A stretch of DNA of 64,000 nt, taken from positions 124,001 through 188,000 of the forward strand of contig NZ_JANAVO010000002.1 in NCBI RefSeq assembly GCF_024213555.1, written 5' to 3'. Below, in pieces: positions 17,716-26,357 of the stretch. The DNA comes from Allokutzneria sp. A3M-2-11 16. Lineage in GTDB: Bacteria; Actinomycetota; Actinomycetes; Mycobacteriales; Pseudonocardiaceae. Under the pieces are notes generated by a model, which was given only the letters and a program-made list of their open reading frames with translations, was not told where the DNA came from and made no database searches. The translations under genes were made by a program, and so were the position numbers. Numbering within the stretch: the first letter of the stretch is position 1; every line of letters starts with the position of its first letter.

Positions 17716-18941
17716 TAGCGGAACGCGGGGTACAGCGGCAGCCGCTCGGCCTCCGCCCCGAACCGGGAAACGATTGCCTCGGAAACCGCGCGGGCGTGCT
17801 CGGCGACCGCGATCCGCCCGCAGGCCACCGCGTCGGCGTGCAGCCGCCGCCACCGGTCGGCGAGCGCGGCGCTGCGGCGCGGCGACACCATGTTCGCGTC
17901 GATCGGGCCGTCCTGTTCGGTGGTCCGCGGCAGCAGCCACCACGTGGACAGCCACACCCACAGCACCTGCGCGTCGAGCAACCTCGGCAGCAGCACGGCG
18001 TCGTCGTCCAGGTCCGGCCACACCACGCTGACCTCGGCCCGCCACGCGGCGAGCATCGCCTCGGTCATCCCCGGCGGCAGCGAGAAGGAGCACCAGCAGG
18101 ACGGGAACGGCACCCGCAGGTAGGCCGCGTCCAGCGCGATATCGCGCATGCAGCCCCACTCGAAGTCCAGGAACCGCACCCCCCGGCTGGTCACCAGGTT
18201 GTTGTCGGGGCAGACATCAGAGGGGCTGAACGCGCGGTAGCGGGTGCCCTCCAGCAGGTGCGCGGTGCTCGCGGCGTGCGCCTCCGCGTCCGAGTTCCGT
18301 TGCACGCCAAGGGCTTCGGCCAGCAGCTCGGGCAGCTCGGCGAGCGCGACGCGCGCCTCGTTGGCGATCGGGTCCCGCCACGAACGTTCGCCGAGGCGGC
18401 GCATCAGCGCGTCGAAGTCCGCCTCGCGGCCCGCGGTCGTGGCGTGCAGCCTGCCCAGCGCGCGGGCCCACGCCAGCAGCGAGCTCTCCGCGGCCCGGGG
18501 GTCCTCGCCGAGCAGCTTGTCCGCCAGGGTCGGCGCGCGGCCGAGGTCCTCCATCACCAGCACGCGTTCGGCGACCCCGTGCGCCATCAGCTCCGGGCTG
18601 ACCCGCTCCGGCGCGGTGAGCGCGGTGAAGAGCTGGCTGCTCGCGGCCTCGTGGGCGAACGGATCGGGCCTGCCGTTGTCGGTGTGGTCGTGGTAGTGCT
18701 TCACGACCATGGTCCGAGGCAACGAGAACGGCGTCTCGGCGACCCGCACCCGCAGCACCACGGAACGGTCGCTGCCGCCGAGGTCCTCGTCCGCGTCCAG
18801 CCGCACGGGCGCGCCGAAACGACGGCTCAGCACGGACTCCGCCGCCGCGACCGTTGTCGCGGCCTCGGTGTCGGAGCGCACGGCGTTGTGCGGTTCCGCG
18901 GTGTGCGGCGCCGCCAGGCCGGTGGTGATGTCCACGCTCAT
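17715..18941 (-). CDS. Aminoglycoside phosphotransferase-fold kinase
   Basis: About 408 residues with APH-type features: an N-lobe lysine in MVVKHYHD, the catalytic loop FSPSDVCPDNNLV (family HxDxxxxN, with His replaced by Ser but Asp and Asn kept) and the metal-binding DFEWG. Such enzymes phosphorylate antibiotics, choline or other hydroxyl compounds. The substrate is not predictable, and the Ser for His change is a divergence from true antibiotic kinases. ATG 18941 is chosen; GTG 18947, with GGTAGG four bases upstream, is an equal alternative. It is coupled to the TetR gene downstream. Confidence 0.7.
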   Translation of the reverse strand: MSVDITTGLAAPHTAEPHNAVRSDTEAATTVAAAESVLSRRFGAPVRLDADEDLGGSDRSVVLRVRVAETPFSLPRTMVVKHYHDHTDNGRPDPFAHEAASSQLFTALTAPERVSPELMAHGVAERVLVMEDLGRAPTLADKLLGEDPRAAESSLLAWARALGRLHATTAGREADFDALMRRLGERSWRDPIANEARVALAELPELLAEALGVQRNSDAEAHAASTAHLLEGTRYRAFSPSDVCPDNNLVTSRGVRFLDFEWGCMRDIALDAAYLRVPFPSCWCSFSLPPGMTEAMLAAWRAEVSVVWPDLDDDAVLLPRLLDAQVLWVWLSTWWLLPRTTEQDGPIDANMVSPRRSAALADRWRRLHADAVACGRIAVAEHARAVSEAIVSRFGAEAERLPLYPAFR

Positions 18942-19070
18942 CGTCACCGAACCTACCCCCGCCACTCGCTACGTTCCGACATGATCTGGTTACACTCCGG
19001 CAAACGCGCACCACCGCCGAGGGACACGGCCACGGTGATACCTCCTGGGATCGCTACCCAAACATCTCAA

Positions 19071-19132
19071 GGATGACGTTTCCGCACGGTCTCGTCACTC
19101 GCGGAACGGGTGACGAGGGGATGACATTTCCG
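19071..19132. repeat. Direct repeat flanking a hairpin downstream of the DUF389 gene
   Basis: GGATGACGTTTCCG (19071-19084) recurs as GGATGACATTTCCG (19119-19132). Between them CTCGTCAC (19091-19098) and GTGACGAG (19110-19117) form a hairpin. It could be a factor-dependent terminator for the minus-strand aspS-DUF389 transcript or a binding site; there is no T-tract. Confidence 0.4.
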
Positions 19133-19136
19133 GTGT

Positions 19137-20090
19137 TCACCCGGCTGCCAGCGGGCGGCCGTTGGCACCGGGCGAACTGAACCGGTTCCGCCGGTACCTC
19201 AACCACAACACCAGCGCCGCCGCGACCACGATGCCCGCCAGGTTGACCGCGAGCTGCGCACTGGACTCCAGCGCCTTTCCCCAATCGCCCAGCACGGCGG
19301 CGACCGCCGCGTAGCCCGCGGCGGGCACGGTGGTGACCGAGATGAACACGCCGACCAGCGCCGCGGACTTGGCCGACGTCAGGGCGAGCATCCCGGCCGC
19401 ACCGGCCAGCAGCGCGACGATCAACGAGAACGGTCCCACCTGGTAGACGAAATCCACCTGGTGCTGGGTGCCATTGAACACTTCACGGTCGAACAATCCA
19501 CCCGTTTCGCCCAACGCCGCGGCGCCCGCGGTGACCAGCATGGCGAGCGGGAAGCCCACGGCGATGGCGAACGCGGCCCGGCGGACGAGGTCCCAGCGGC
19601 GCAGCACCAGGCCGACCGCGATCGCGGCGAGCGGCCCGAACTCCGGGCCCACCACCATCGCGCCGACGATCGTCACCGGGGAGTCGGTGACCACGCCGAC
19701 CGCGGCGAGCAGACAGGCCAGCGCCATGAACGACTGGAACGTGGTGGTGAGCCGGGACTCCTCGCCCGTGCGCGCGATCAGCTCCTCCCACACCACCGCG
19801 TCCGCGCCGTCACCGGGCGCGTCGGCCTCGGCCCGGTCGGCCGCGTCGGAGAGCGAGGTGTCGATGGTCTCCAACGTGATCGCACCGTCGTGGTCGAGCT
19901 GCATCGCGCACAGCTGCGCCAGCACGTCGTCGGCGGCCTCCCGCGCGACATCGGCCTCGACGACATCGCCCGCCGGGTCGAGACCCGCGCCGGGCAACAG
20001 GACCAGGTGCGTGGCGCCTGCCGTCGCGCGGAGCACACCGAGTACCGCCTCGGTGCGCTCCGGCGGGCAGACGATTCGCAGGTGCAGCAC
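19137..20090 (-). CDS. DUF389 membrane protein
   Basis: A 317-residue integral membrane protein. After a soluble N-terminal part of about 120 residues come the DUF389 signatures TTFQSFMALACLLAAVG, SPVTIVGAMVVGPEFGPLAAI and further helices, ending in a basic cytoplasmic tail. Function in this family is not established; transport is often supposed. The GTG start (reading LHLRIVCPPERT) lies four bases after the aspS stop, so it is probably cotranscribed with aspS. A direct repeat and hairpin follow its stop. Confidence 0.85.
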   Translation of the reverse strand: MLHLRIVCPPERTEAVLGVLRATAGATHLVLLPGAGLDPAGDVVEADVAREAADDVLAQLCAMQLDHDGAITLETIDTSLSDAADRAEADAPGDGADAVVWEELIARTGEESRLTTTFQSFMALACLLAAVGVVTDSPVTIVGAMVVGPEFGPLAAIAVGLVLRRWDLVRRAAFAIAVGFPLAMLVTAGAAALGETGGLFDREVFNGTQHQVDFVYQVGPFSLIVALLAGAAGMLALTSAKSAALVGVFISVTTVPAAGYAAVAAVLGDWGKALESSAQLAVNLAGIVVAAALVLWLRYRRNRFSSPGANGRPLAAG

Positions 20091-20094
20091 GGGA

Positions 20095-21900
20095 TCAGCT
20101 CGCTGCGTTGTCCCTGGCGGGCCGTTCCTTCGGCTCGGTCGGCTTGGGCTTGAAGTCGACCCCGGCCTCCTTGCGCTGCTGCGCCGTGATCGGCGCGGGC
20201 GCGGAGGTCAGCGGGTCGAAACCGCCACCGGACTTGGGGAAGGCGATGACATCGCGCAGCGAGTCGGCCTTGGCCAGCAGCATGCAGATGCGGTCCCAGC
20301 CGTAGGCGATGCCGCCGTGCGGGGGCGCGCCGTACTTGAAGGCGTCGAGCAGGAAGCCGAACTTCTCCTGCGACTCCTCCTCGGTCAGGCCCATCACCTC
20401 GAACACGCGCTTCTGCACGTCGGCGCGGTGGATACGGATGGACCCGCCACCGATCTCGTTGCCGTTGCAGACCATGTCGTAGGCGTAGGCCTTGGCCGCG
20501 CCCGGGTCCTGCTCGAACGTGTCGACGCTGTCCGGGGTCGGCGAGGTGAACGCGTGGTGCAGCGCGGTCCACTTGCCCGACCCCACCGCGACGTCGTCAC
20601 CGATCTGGTCGGTGGACTCGAACAGCGGGAAGTCCACCACCCAGGCGAAGGCCCACGCGTCCTCGTCGATCAGCCCGCAGCGGTGGGCGATCTCCACCCG
20701 CGCCGCGCCGAGCAGCGCGCGGGCGTCGTTGGGCTGGCCGGCCGCGAAGAAGACGCAGTCGCCCGCGTTGGCGCCCGCGGCCTTGGCCAGGCCCTCGCGC
20801 TCGGACTCGCTGAGGTTCTTGGCGATCGGGCCGCCCAGCGTGCCGTCCTCGGTGACCAGCACGTAGGCCAGGCCCTTGGCGCCGCGCTGCTTGGCCCACT
20901 CCTGCCAGGCGTCCAGCTTCTTGCGCGGCTGGCTCGCCCCGCCCGGCATGACCACGCAGCCGACGTAGGGCGCCTGGAAGACGCGGAACGGGGTGTCGGC
21001 GAAGTACTCGGTCAGCTCGGTCAGCTCGACCTCGAAGCGCAGGTCCGGCTTGTCGCTGCCGTAGCGGGACATGGCGTCGGCGTAGCTGATCCGCGGGATC
21101 GGCAGCGCGATCTCGTGGTCGGCCAGCTCCTTCCACAGCGCGGAGATCACCTGCTCGCCCAGCGCGATCACGTCGTCCTGGTCGACGAAGCTCATCTCGA
21201 TGTCGAGCTGGGTGAACTCCGGCTGCCGGTCGGCGCGGAAGTCCTCGTCCCGGTAGCAGCGGGCGATCTGGTAGTACCGCTCCATGCCGCCGACCATCAG
21301 CAGCTGCTTGAACAGCTGCGGCGACTGCGGCAGCGCGTACCAGGAACCCGGCTGCAACCGCGCGGGCACCAGGAAGTCGCGGGCGCCCTCGGGGGTGGAG
21401 CGGGTCAGCGTCGGCGTCTCGATCTCGACGAAGTCGTTGGCGTGCAACACGTTCCGGGCGATGCGGTTGACCTCGCTGCGCATCCGCAGCGCGCGGGCCG
21501 GGCCGGAGCGGCGCAGGTCCAGGTAGCGGTGCCGCAGCCGGATCTCCTCGCCCGCCTCCACGTGCTCGTCCAGCGGGAAGGGCAGCGGCGCGGACTCGTT
21601 GAGCACCTCCAGGTCGGAGGTGGTGATCTCGACGGCGCCGGTCGGGATGTCCGGGTTCTCGTTGCCCTCGGGACGGACCTCGACGGTGCCGACGACCCGC
21701 AGGCAGAACTCGGCGCGCAGCCGGTGCGCGCGGGTGGCCATCTCGCCCTCGCGGAAGACCACCTGGACCACCCCGGAGGCGTCCCGGAGATCGATGAAGA
21801 TCACTCCGCCGTGATCGCGACGCCGCGCCACCCAGCCGGTGAGGGTGACGGTCTGGCCTGCATGCTCGGCGCGGAGACTTCCGGCCTCGTGCGTGCGCAT
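20095..21900 (-). CDS. aspS: Aspartyl-tRNA synthetase
   Basis: A class IIb synthetase of about 601 residues, normal length. It begins with [32 protein letters not shown], the anticodon-binding OB fold typical of bacterial AspRS, and has motif 2 ([20 protein letters not shown]) and motif 3 (GGIAYGWDR). It charges tRNA-Asp in the cytoplasm; in organisms lacking AsnRS the enzyme can be non-discriminating, which I could not decide. AAGGAG lies about 13 bases before ATG 21900 and 10 before GTG 21903, so the latter (one more residue) is possible. It is a conserved backbone gene, with DUF389 behind it. Confidence 0.97.
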   Translation of the reverse strand: MRTHEAGSLRAEHAGQTVTLTGWVARRRDHGGVIFIDLRDASGVVQVVFREGEMATRAHRLRAEFCLRVVGTVEVRPEGNENPDIPTGAVEITTSDLEVLNESAPLPFPLDEHVEAGEEIRLRHRYLDLRRSGPARALRMRSEVNRIARNVLHANDFVEIETPTLTRSTPEGARDFLVPARLQPGSWYALPQSPQLFKQLLMVGGMERYYQIARCYRDEDFRADRQPEFTQLDIEMSFVDQDDVIALGEQVISALWKELADHEIALPIPRISYADAMSRYGSDKPDLRFEVELTELTEYFADTPFRVFQAPYVGCVVMPGGASQPRKKLDAWQEWAKQRGAKGLAYVLVTEDGTLGGPIAKNLSESEREGLAKAAGANAGDCVFFAAGQPNDARALLGAARVEIAHRCGLIDEDAWAFAWVVDFPLFESTDQIGDDVAVGSGKWTALHHAFTSPTPDSVDTFEQDPGAAKAYAYDMVCNGNEIGGGSIRIHRADVQKRVFEVMGLTEEESQEKFGFLLDAFKYGAPPHGGIAYGWDRICMLLAKADSLRDVIAFPKSGGGFDPLTSAPAPITAQQRKEAGVDFKPKPTEPKERPARDNAAS

Positions 21901-21980
21901 CACGGGGGTGCTTCTCCTTGGTCAGGGGTGTAGAGCCCGTCAAGGCTAGCTTGACGTGTCGGCGCACCTCGTCCGGGTCA

Positions 21981-23408
21981 CTACCGCAGCGGGCCGCTGA
22001 ACCTCGGGCCCGCGAGCCTGCGCTCCAGGCGGCTCAGCCCGGTGCGCACCGGCTGGGCCAGGTACTCGCCGAGCACCACGCCCGCCGCCAGGGCCAGGCC
22101 GATGCCCAGCGCGAGGAACAGCGCCCGCATCCCGCCCGCCACGTCCTGTTCCACCGTCAGCTTGAACAGCGCCTGGTAGGCGGTGAGGCCGGGCAGCAGC
22201 GGGGTGATCCCGGAGACCGCGATGGCCAGCGGGGAGACCTTCAGCCGCCGCGAGACCACGCCGCCGACGAAACCGATCAGCGCCGCCGCCCCGGCCGAGG
22301 CGATGATCATGTCGACGCCGAGCAGCACCAGCGCGCCGTAGCTGGCCATGCCCGCCGCCCCGGCCAGCCCGGCCAGCAGGAGGGTGCGCAGCGTGGCGTA
22401 GCTGGCCAGGGCGAAGCAGGCCGAGGTCGCCGCGCCCGCCGTGATCATCGCGGGCAGGTGCGCCAGCAACGGCGGGATCGGCTCGCCCACGGTCAGCGGG
22501 GAGCCGACGGCCACGCCGAGCTTGAGCACCAGCACCACGCCGATGACCAGCCCGATCGTCATCAGCGTGATCTCCATGGCCCGCCCGGCCGCGGTCACGT
22601 TGAAGCCGGTGATCGCGTCCTGCACGGCGCCGACGAGGGAGAGCCCGGACAGCAGCACCACGATGCCCGCGGCGATCACCAGCGAGGGCCGCAGCGAGCC
22701 CCCACTGCCCTGCAGGGCGTTCACCCCGAGCGCGATCCCCGTGGCCAGCGCGCCGCCGATCACCTGCTGGAAGAAGAACGGCAACGCGATGCGGTTGACC
22801 ATGCGGCCGATCCGGTCGATCAGCGCGGTGGCCAGGGCCGCGATCACCGCGAGCAGCATCCCGCCGCCGAGCAGCACCGCCACCGCGGCGGCCATCCCGG
22901 ACCAGGCGAGCGTGGCCACCCACCGCGGGTACGGGTGCGGCGCCGAGCTGATCTCGTCGAGCACCAGCCTGGCCTGCTCCGTGGTGAGCCCGCCGCGTCC
23001 GATCCGGCGCACGAGTCGTTCCACCTCGGCCAGCCGCGTGTAGTCCATGCTGCGCGAGCGGACCACGCGGGTCGCGGTGACCGGCGCCGCGGTGTAGCCG
23101 CGGTGGCAGCAGATGGTGATCGACGTGAAGATCACGTCGACCTCGCAGCTGGGCATGCCGAGCGCGTTGGTGACCGCGAGCATGGTCGAGGTGACGTCGG
23201 CGGCGCCCGCACCGCTGGCCATCTGGAGCTCACCGATGCGCAGGGCGAGGTCGAGCACCTGGTGCACCGAGGCGTCGTCGGGGACTTCGGGGCCGTACAG
23301 CATGGTGGGCATGATCGCCGCTCGCCCGGCCGCCCGCTGGTTGGCCTCGCCTCCCTCCCCGCGCCGCATCCGGAACGCCCGAAACGCCAGCCCCACCGCT
23401 ACCCCCAC
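21981..23408 (-). CDS. ThrE-family threonine/serine exporter-like membrane protein
   Basis: A 475-residue protein with the two-part ThrE architecture. An N-terminal soluble domain includes MASGAGAADVTSTMLAVTNALG, typical of the family, then two sets of five or so helices correspond to the ThrE and ThrE_2 halves (FFFQQVIGGALATGIALGV and ISGITPLLPGLTAYQALFKL). Corynebacterium ThrE exports threonine and serine by proton motive force; the substrate here is inferred. It is transcribed with the same polarity as aspS, 80 bases upstream of it, a neighbourhood common in actinobacteria. GTG at 23408 is used as start. Confidence 0.85.
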   Translation of the reverse strand: MGVAVGLAFRAFRMRRGEGGEANQRAAGRAAIMPTMLYGPEVPDDASVHQVLDLALRIGELQMASGAGAADVTSTMLAVTNALGMPSCEVDVIFTSITICCHRGYTAAPVTATRVVRSRSMDYTRLAEVERLVRRIGRGGLTTEQARLVLDEISSAPHPYPRWVATLAWSGMAAAVAVLLGGGMLLAVIAALATALIDRIGRMVNRIALPFFFQQVIGGALATGIALGVNALQGSGGSLRPSLVIAAGIVVLLSGLSLVGAVQDAITGFNVTAAGRAMEITLMTIGLVIGVVLVLKLGVAVGSPLTVGEPIPPLLAHLPAMITAGAATSACFALASYATLRTLLLAGLAGAAGMASYGALVLLGVDMIIASAGAAALIGFVGGVVSRRLKVSPLAIAVSGITPLLPGLTAYQALFKLTVEQDVAGGMRALFLALGIGLALAAGVVLGEYLAQPVRTGLSRLERRLAGPRFSGPLR

Positions 23409-23521
23409 CGCGTAGTCACGTCACCTGGGGCATCGACGGACCAACCCGGCGCGTTGCACGAGTGGATCATTGCGCTCGTCACACCGCCCGGAGCCCGGGG
23501 CCGCCGGGTACAGCTGGGGGC

Positions 23522-24343
23522 ATGACCGCCTCAGCGCAGGAGAGCTTCCTGAAGGCCTTTCACGCCGAGCACCCGATGGCCACGTCCGAGGCGTTCGGCG
23601 GTGGCCGAACCCCGGATGGCCTTTCCAGCTACGAGGTTCTCGCCGCGCGGGTGGCGGGCGGCGAACGGGTGCTGGACCTGGGCTGCGGGGACGGTGCCCT
23701 GTTGGACCTCCTCGCCTCGCCGGGCAGGCAGCTCACCGGGATCGACCTCTCCCCCGACTCGCTGGCCGTGGCGCGCCGTCGTCCGGCGCTGGCGGGGGCG
23801 AGCCTGGTGGAGGGGCGTGCTCAGGAGCTTCCCTTCCCTGACAACGGTGTCGACGCATGTACCTCCCACATGGCGTTGATGTTGATGGACGAGGTCGACG
23901 CGGTGGCGGAGGAGATCGCCAGGGTGCTCGTCCCCGGCGGGACCCTCGCCTGCGCGCTGGGCGGTGGGTCCGCGGGTGGTGAGGCGTTCGAGGTGTTCCT
24001 CGCCCTGCTCCGGCCGGTGATCGCCTCGGCTCCGCCGGAGCAGCGCATCCCGCCGCTGGGGGATCGCCGCACCCGGGACCGCGCCGGGCTGGACGAGATC
24101 CTGGGCCCGGCCGGGTTCGCACCGGTCGCCTGGGAAACGGTGGTGCTCGACCTGAGCGCTCCCGTGCACGAGCTGTGGCCGGTCGTCTCCTGCCTCTACG
24201 ACGTGCTGCCGCTGCCCTCGGCCACCGTCGAGACCCTCCGCTCGGAGTTCACCACCGAGGCCGCCGCCCTCGCCCGCCCGGACGGCACGATCCCCTGCGG
24301 GTTCAGGCTTCACATCGCGACCACCTCACTCCTGCCTTCCTGA
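23522..24343 (+). CDS. SAM-dependent methyltransferase (class I)
   Basis: A 273-residue Rossmann methyltransferase. Motif I is VLDLGCGDGALLDLL (about residues 50-64), the acidic residue of motif II is in LTGIDLSPDSL, and the post-motif region LPFPDNGVDACTSHMALMLM belongs to the Methyltransf_11 group. ATG 23522 has a GGGGG stretch upstream and begins the conserved part; the longer frame to 23462 has no support. It is divergent from the ThrE-like gene and its last 18 bases overlap the convergent deacetylase gene. The substrate is unknown. Confidence 0.82.
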   Translation: MTASAQESFLKAFHAEHPMATSEAFGGGRTPDGLSSYEVLAARVAGGERVLDLGCGDGALLDLLASPGRQLTGIDLSPDSLAVARRRPALAGASLVEGRAQELPFPDNGVDACTSHMALMLMDEVDAVAEEIARVLVPGGTLACALGGGSAGGEAFEVFLALLRPVIASAPPEQRIPPLGDRRTRDRAGLDEILGPAGFAPVAWETVVLDLSAPVHELWPVVSCLYDVLPLPSATVETLRSEFTTEAAALARPDGTIPCGFRLHIATTSLLPS

Positions 24344-25183
24344 AGACCACACCTCTTGGAGAGCGCGGTAATCGATCACGACGACGCCCTCGTGCCGAAG
24401 GACGTCACCGGCCTCCCGTGAGGTCAGGAACTCGTAGTCGGTGCGACGCACCCGCCAGCCGGGGTCGACCGCCCGCGACCTCTCGGCACCGGTGCTGGGG
24501 TGCACCGCCCACTCGGTGAGCCCCGCGGGCAGTTCGCGCAACAACCGGGCGTACCGGGCCTCCTTTCCTTGAAGCTCAAGGGAAAAGCTGTCCAGGAAGT
24601 CGTTGTCCGTGACCGGCAGGCCCCGGTGTCGCGCCTTCCGTCGTCCCGGTTCGAGCCAGACCCGCAAGGCGAGGCCGTGCTCGACGGCCAGCGCCGCGGT
24701 GAGGTCGAAGACGTCTTCTCGGCCACCGTCGGCCAGGCAGTGGAAATCCAGGTGCGTCGGTGCGAGGCCCGCCGCGGCCACGGCGTTGATCTGGTGCCTG
24801 AACTCCACCTCGACCTCGTCGATACGAGCGCGGGCCAGCAGCGCGGCCCGCCCGGCGGGCTCCGAGGTGAACAACTCGCCCGTCTCGTCGAGCAGGGAGG
24901 GCACGGCCCGCCGCGGGGCGAGCGGCCCCCACTGCTCGTGCACCGAATCGCGCACGAGCGAGAGGTGGACCCCGAAAGGGATCTCCGGCCGCTCGCGCAG
25001 CAGGGCCATCGCCCCGGGCGCCCCGGGGCAGGGCGTCATCAGGCTGCACGAACTGGCGATCCCGCGTTCGATCGACTCGATCACCGCGGTGTTGACCTCC
25101 TCGTGCAACCCGAAGTCGTCGCAGTTGACGATGAGCAGCCGGGCATCCGCGGGATAGCCCAGCAGTTCACTCGACCGCACCAC
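24326..25183 (-). CDS. ChbG/YdjC-like carbohydrate deacetylase
   Basis: A 285-residue protein with the YdjC metal site: the Asp pair in LLIVNCDDFGLHEEVN (near residue 22), His in GVHLSLV (near 74) and His in THLDFHCLADGG (near 137). ChbG removes an acetyl group from chitooligosaccharides; related YdjC proteins act on other N-acetyl sugars. AGGAGGGG precedes the GTG start. It lies 19 bases after the FadE12 gene on the same strand, at the place where M. tuberculosis has echA7, and may be read from the acyl-CoA operon even though its chemistry looks unrelated. Confidence 0.8.
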   Translation of the reverse strand: MVRSSELLGYPADARLLIVNCDDFGLHEEVNTAVIESIERGIASSCSLMTPCPGAPGAMALLRERPEIPFGVHLSLVRDSVHEQWGPLAPRRAVPSLLDETGELFTSEPAGRAALLARARIDEVEVEFRHQINAVAAAGLAPTHLDFHCLADGGREDVFDLTAALAVEHGLALRVWLEPGRRKARHRGLPVTDNDFLDSFSLELQGKEARYARLLRELPAGLTEWAVHPSTGAERSRAVDPGWRVRRTDYEFLTSREAGDVLRHEGVVVIDYRALQEVWSSGRQE

Positions 25184-25202
25184 GTCCCGCCCCTCCTCTC
25201 CA

Positions 25203-26357
25203 TCAGTAGGTCTTCGGCAGACCCAAGGAATGCTGCGCGACGAAGTTGAGGATCATCTCCCGGCTGATCGGAGCGATCCTGGCGACGCGCGCCGCCGCCC
25301 AGAGCGTGCCGACGCCGTACTCCGTCGCCATTCCGTTGCCACCGAGGGTCTGCACCGCGGTGTCCACGGCGTTGATCACCGCTTCGCCCGCCGCGTACTT
25401 CGCGATGTTGGCCGCCTCCGCCGCGCCCGAGTCGTCGCAGTCGTAGGCCCACGCCGCGCGCTGCACCGCCAGCCGCGCCAGCTCCAGTTCCACGTGGGCC
25501 TTGGCCAACGGGTGCGCGATCGCCTGGTGCGTGCCGATCGGATCACCCCACACGTTCCGGGTGCGCGCGTACTCGTTGGCCTTGCCCAGGGCGTGCCTGC
25601 CCATGCCCGTCGCGTAGGCGGCCACGGTGATCCGCTCCGGGTTGAGCCCGGCGAACAACGCGGTCAGCCCCGCGTCCTCGCCGCCGACCAGCGCCTCGGC
25701 CGGGAGCCGCACGTCGTCGAAGAACACCGTGTACTGCCGTTCCGGCGCGGTGATCTCCATCGGGATCTCGTGCCGCTCGTAGCCGGGGGCGTCGGTCGGC
25801 ACGATGAACATCGCCGGCCGGAGCTTGCCCGTCCGCGCGTCCTCCAGGCGCGCCACCACCAGCGTCGCGTCGGTCTCGTCCACGCCGGAGATGTAGTACT
25901 TCCGCCCACTGAGCCGCCAGCCGTCGCCGTCCGGCCGCGCGGTCGTGCTGATGTGGTGCGCGTTGGAACCCGCGTCCGGTTCGGTGATCGCGAAGGACAT
26001 CTTCGTGGAACCGTCGGCGAACCCGGGCAGCCAGGTCTTGCGCTGTTCCTCCGTCCCGGACTTGGCGATCACCGTCGCGGCGATCGCCGGGGAGACCACG
26101 ATCAGCAGCAGCGGACAGCCGCCCGCCGCCAGCTCCTCGCAGACGATGGCGAGTTCGGTGATGCCCCCGCCCCCGCCGCCGTACTGCTCGGGAACAGCCA
26201 CGCCGAGGTAGCCGAGCTGCCCGGCCTCGCGCCACAGCTCGTCGGTCCGCTCACCGCGCTTGGACTTGTCGACCCAGTACCCGTGGCCGTACTTCGCGGC
26301 CAGCGCGGCGACCGCGGCGCGTAACGCCCGTTGTTCGTCGGTCTCCCGGAAATCCAC
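25203..26357 (-). CDS. fadE12: Acyl-CoA dehydrogenase, FadE12-like
   Basis: A 384-residue flavoprotein dehydrogenase with the N-terminal helical domain, the middle segment MSFAITEPDAGSNAHHIST that contacts FAD and substrate, and the C-terminal helical bundle with QTLGGNGMATEYGV. It oxidises an acyl-CoA to the 2-enoyl-CoA. The GTG shares its first base region with the AccA2 stop (TAGTG). Residue 12 is a TTA codon (26322-26324), rare in this genome type. The order FadE12-AccA2-AccD2-FadE13 is that of M. tuberculosis Rv0972c-Rv0975c, with matching lengths. Confidence 0.9.
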   Translation of the reverse strand: MDFRETDEQRALRAAVAALAAKYGHGYWVDKSKRGERTDELWREAGQLGYLGVAVPEQYGGGGGGITELAIVCEELAAGGCPLLLIVVSPAIAATVIAKSGTEEQRKTWLPGFADGSTKMSFAITEPDAGSNAHHISTTARPDGDGWRLSGRKYYISGVDETDATLVVARLEDARTGKLRPAMFIVPTDAPGYERHEIPMEITAPERQYTVFFDDVRLPAEALVGGEDAGLTALFAGLNPERITVAAYATGMGRHALGKANEYARTRNVWGDPIGTHQAIAHPLAKAHVELELARLAVQRAAWAYDCDDSGAAEAANIAKYAAGEAVINAVDTAVQTLGGNGMATEYGVGTLWAAARVARIAPISREMILNFVAQHSLGLPKTY

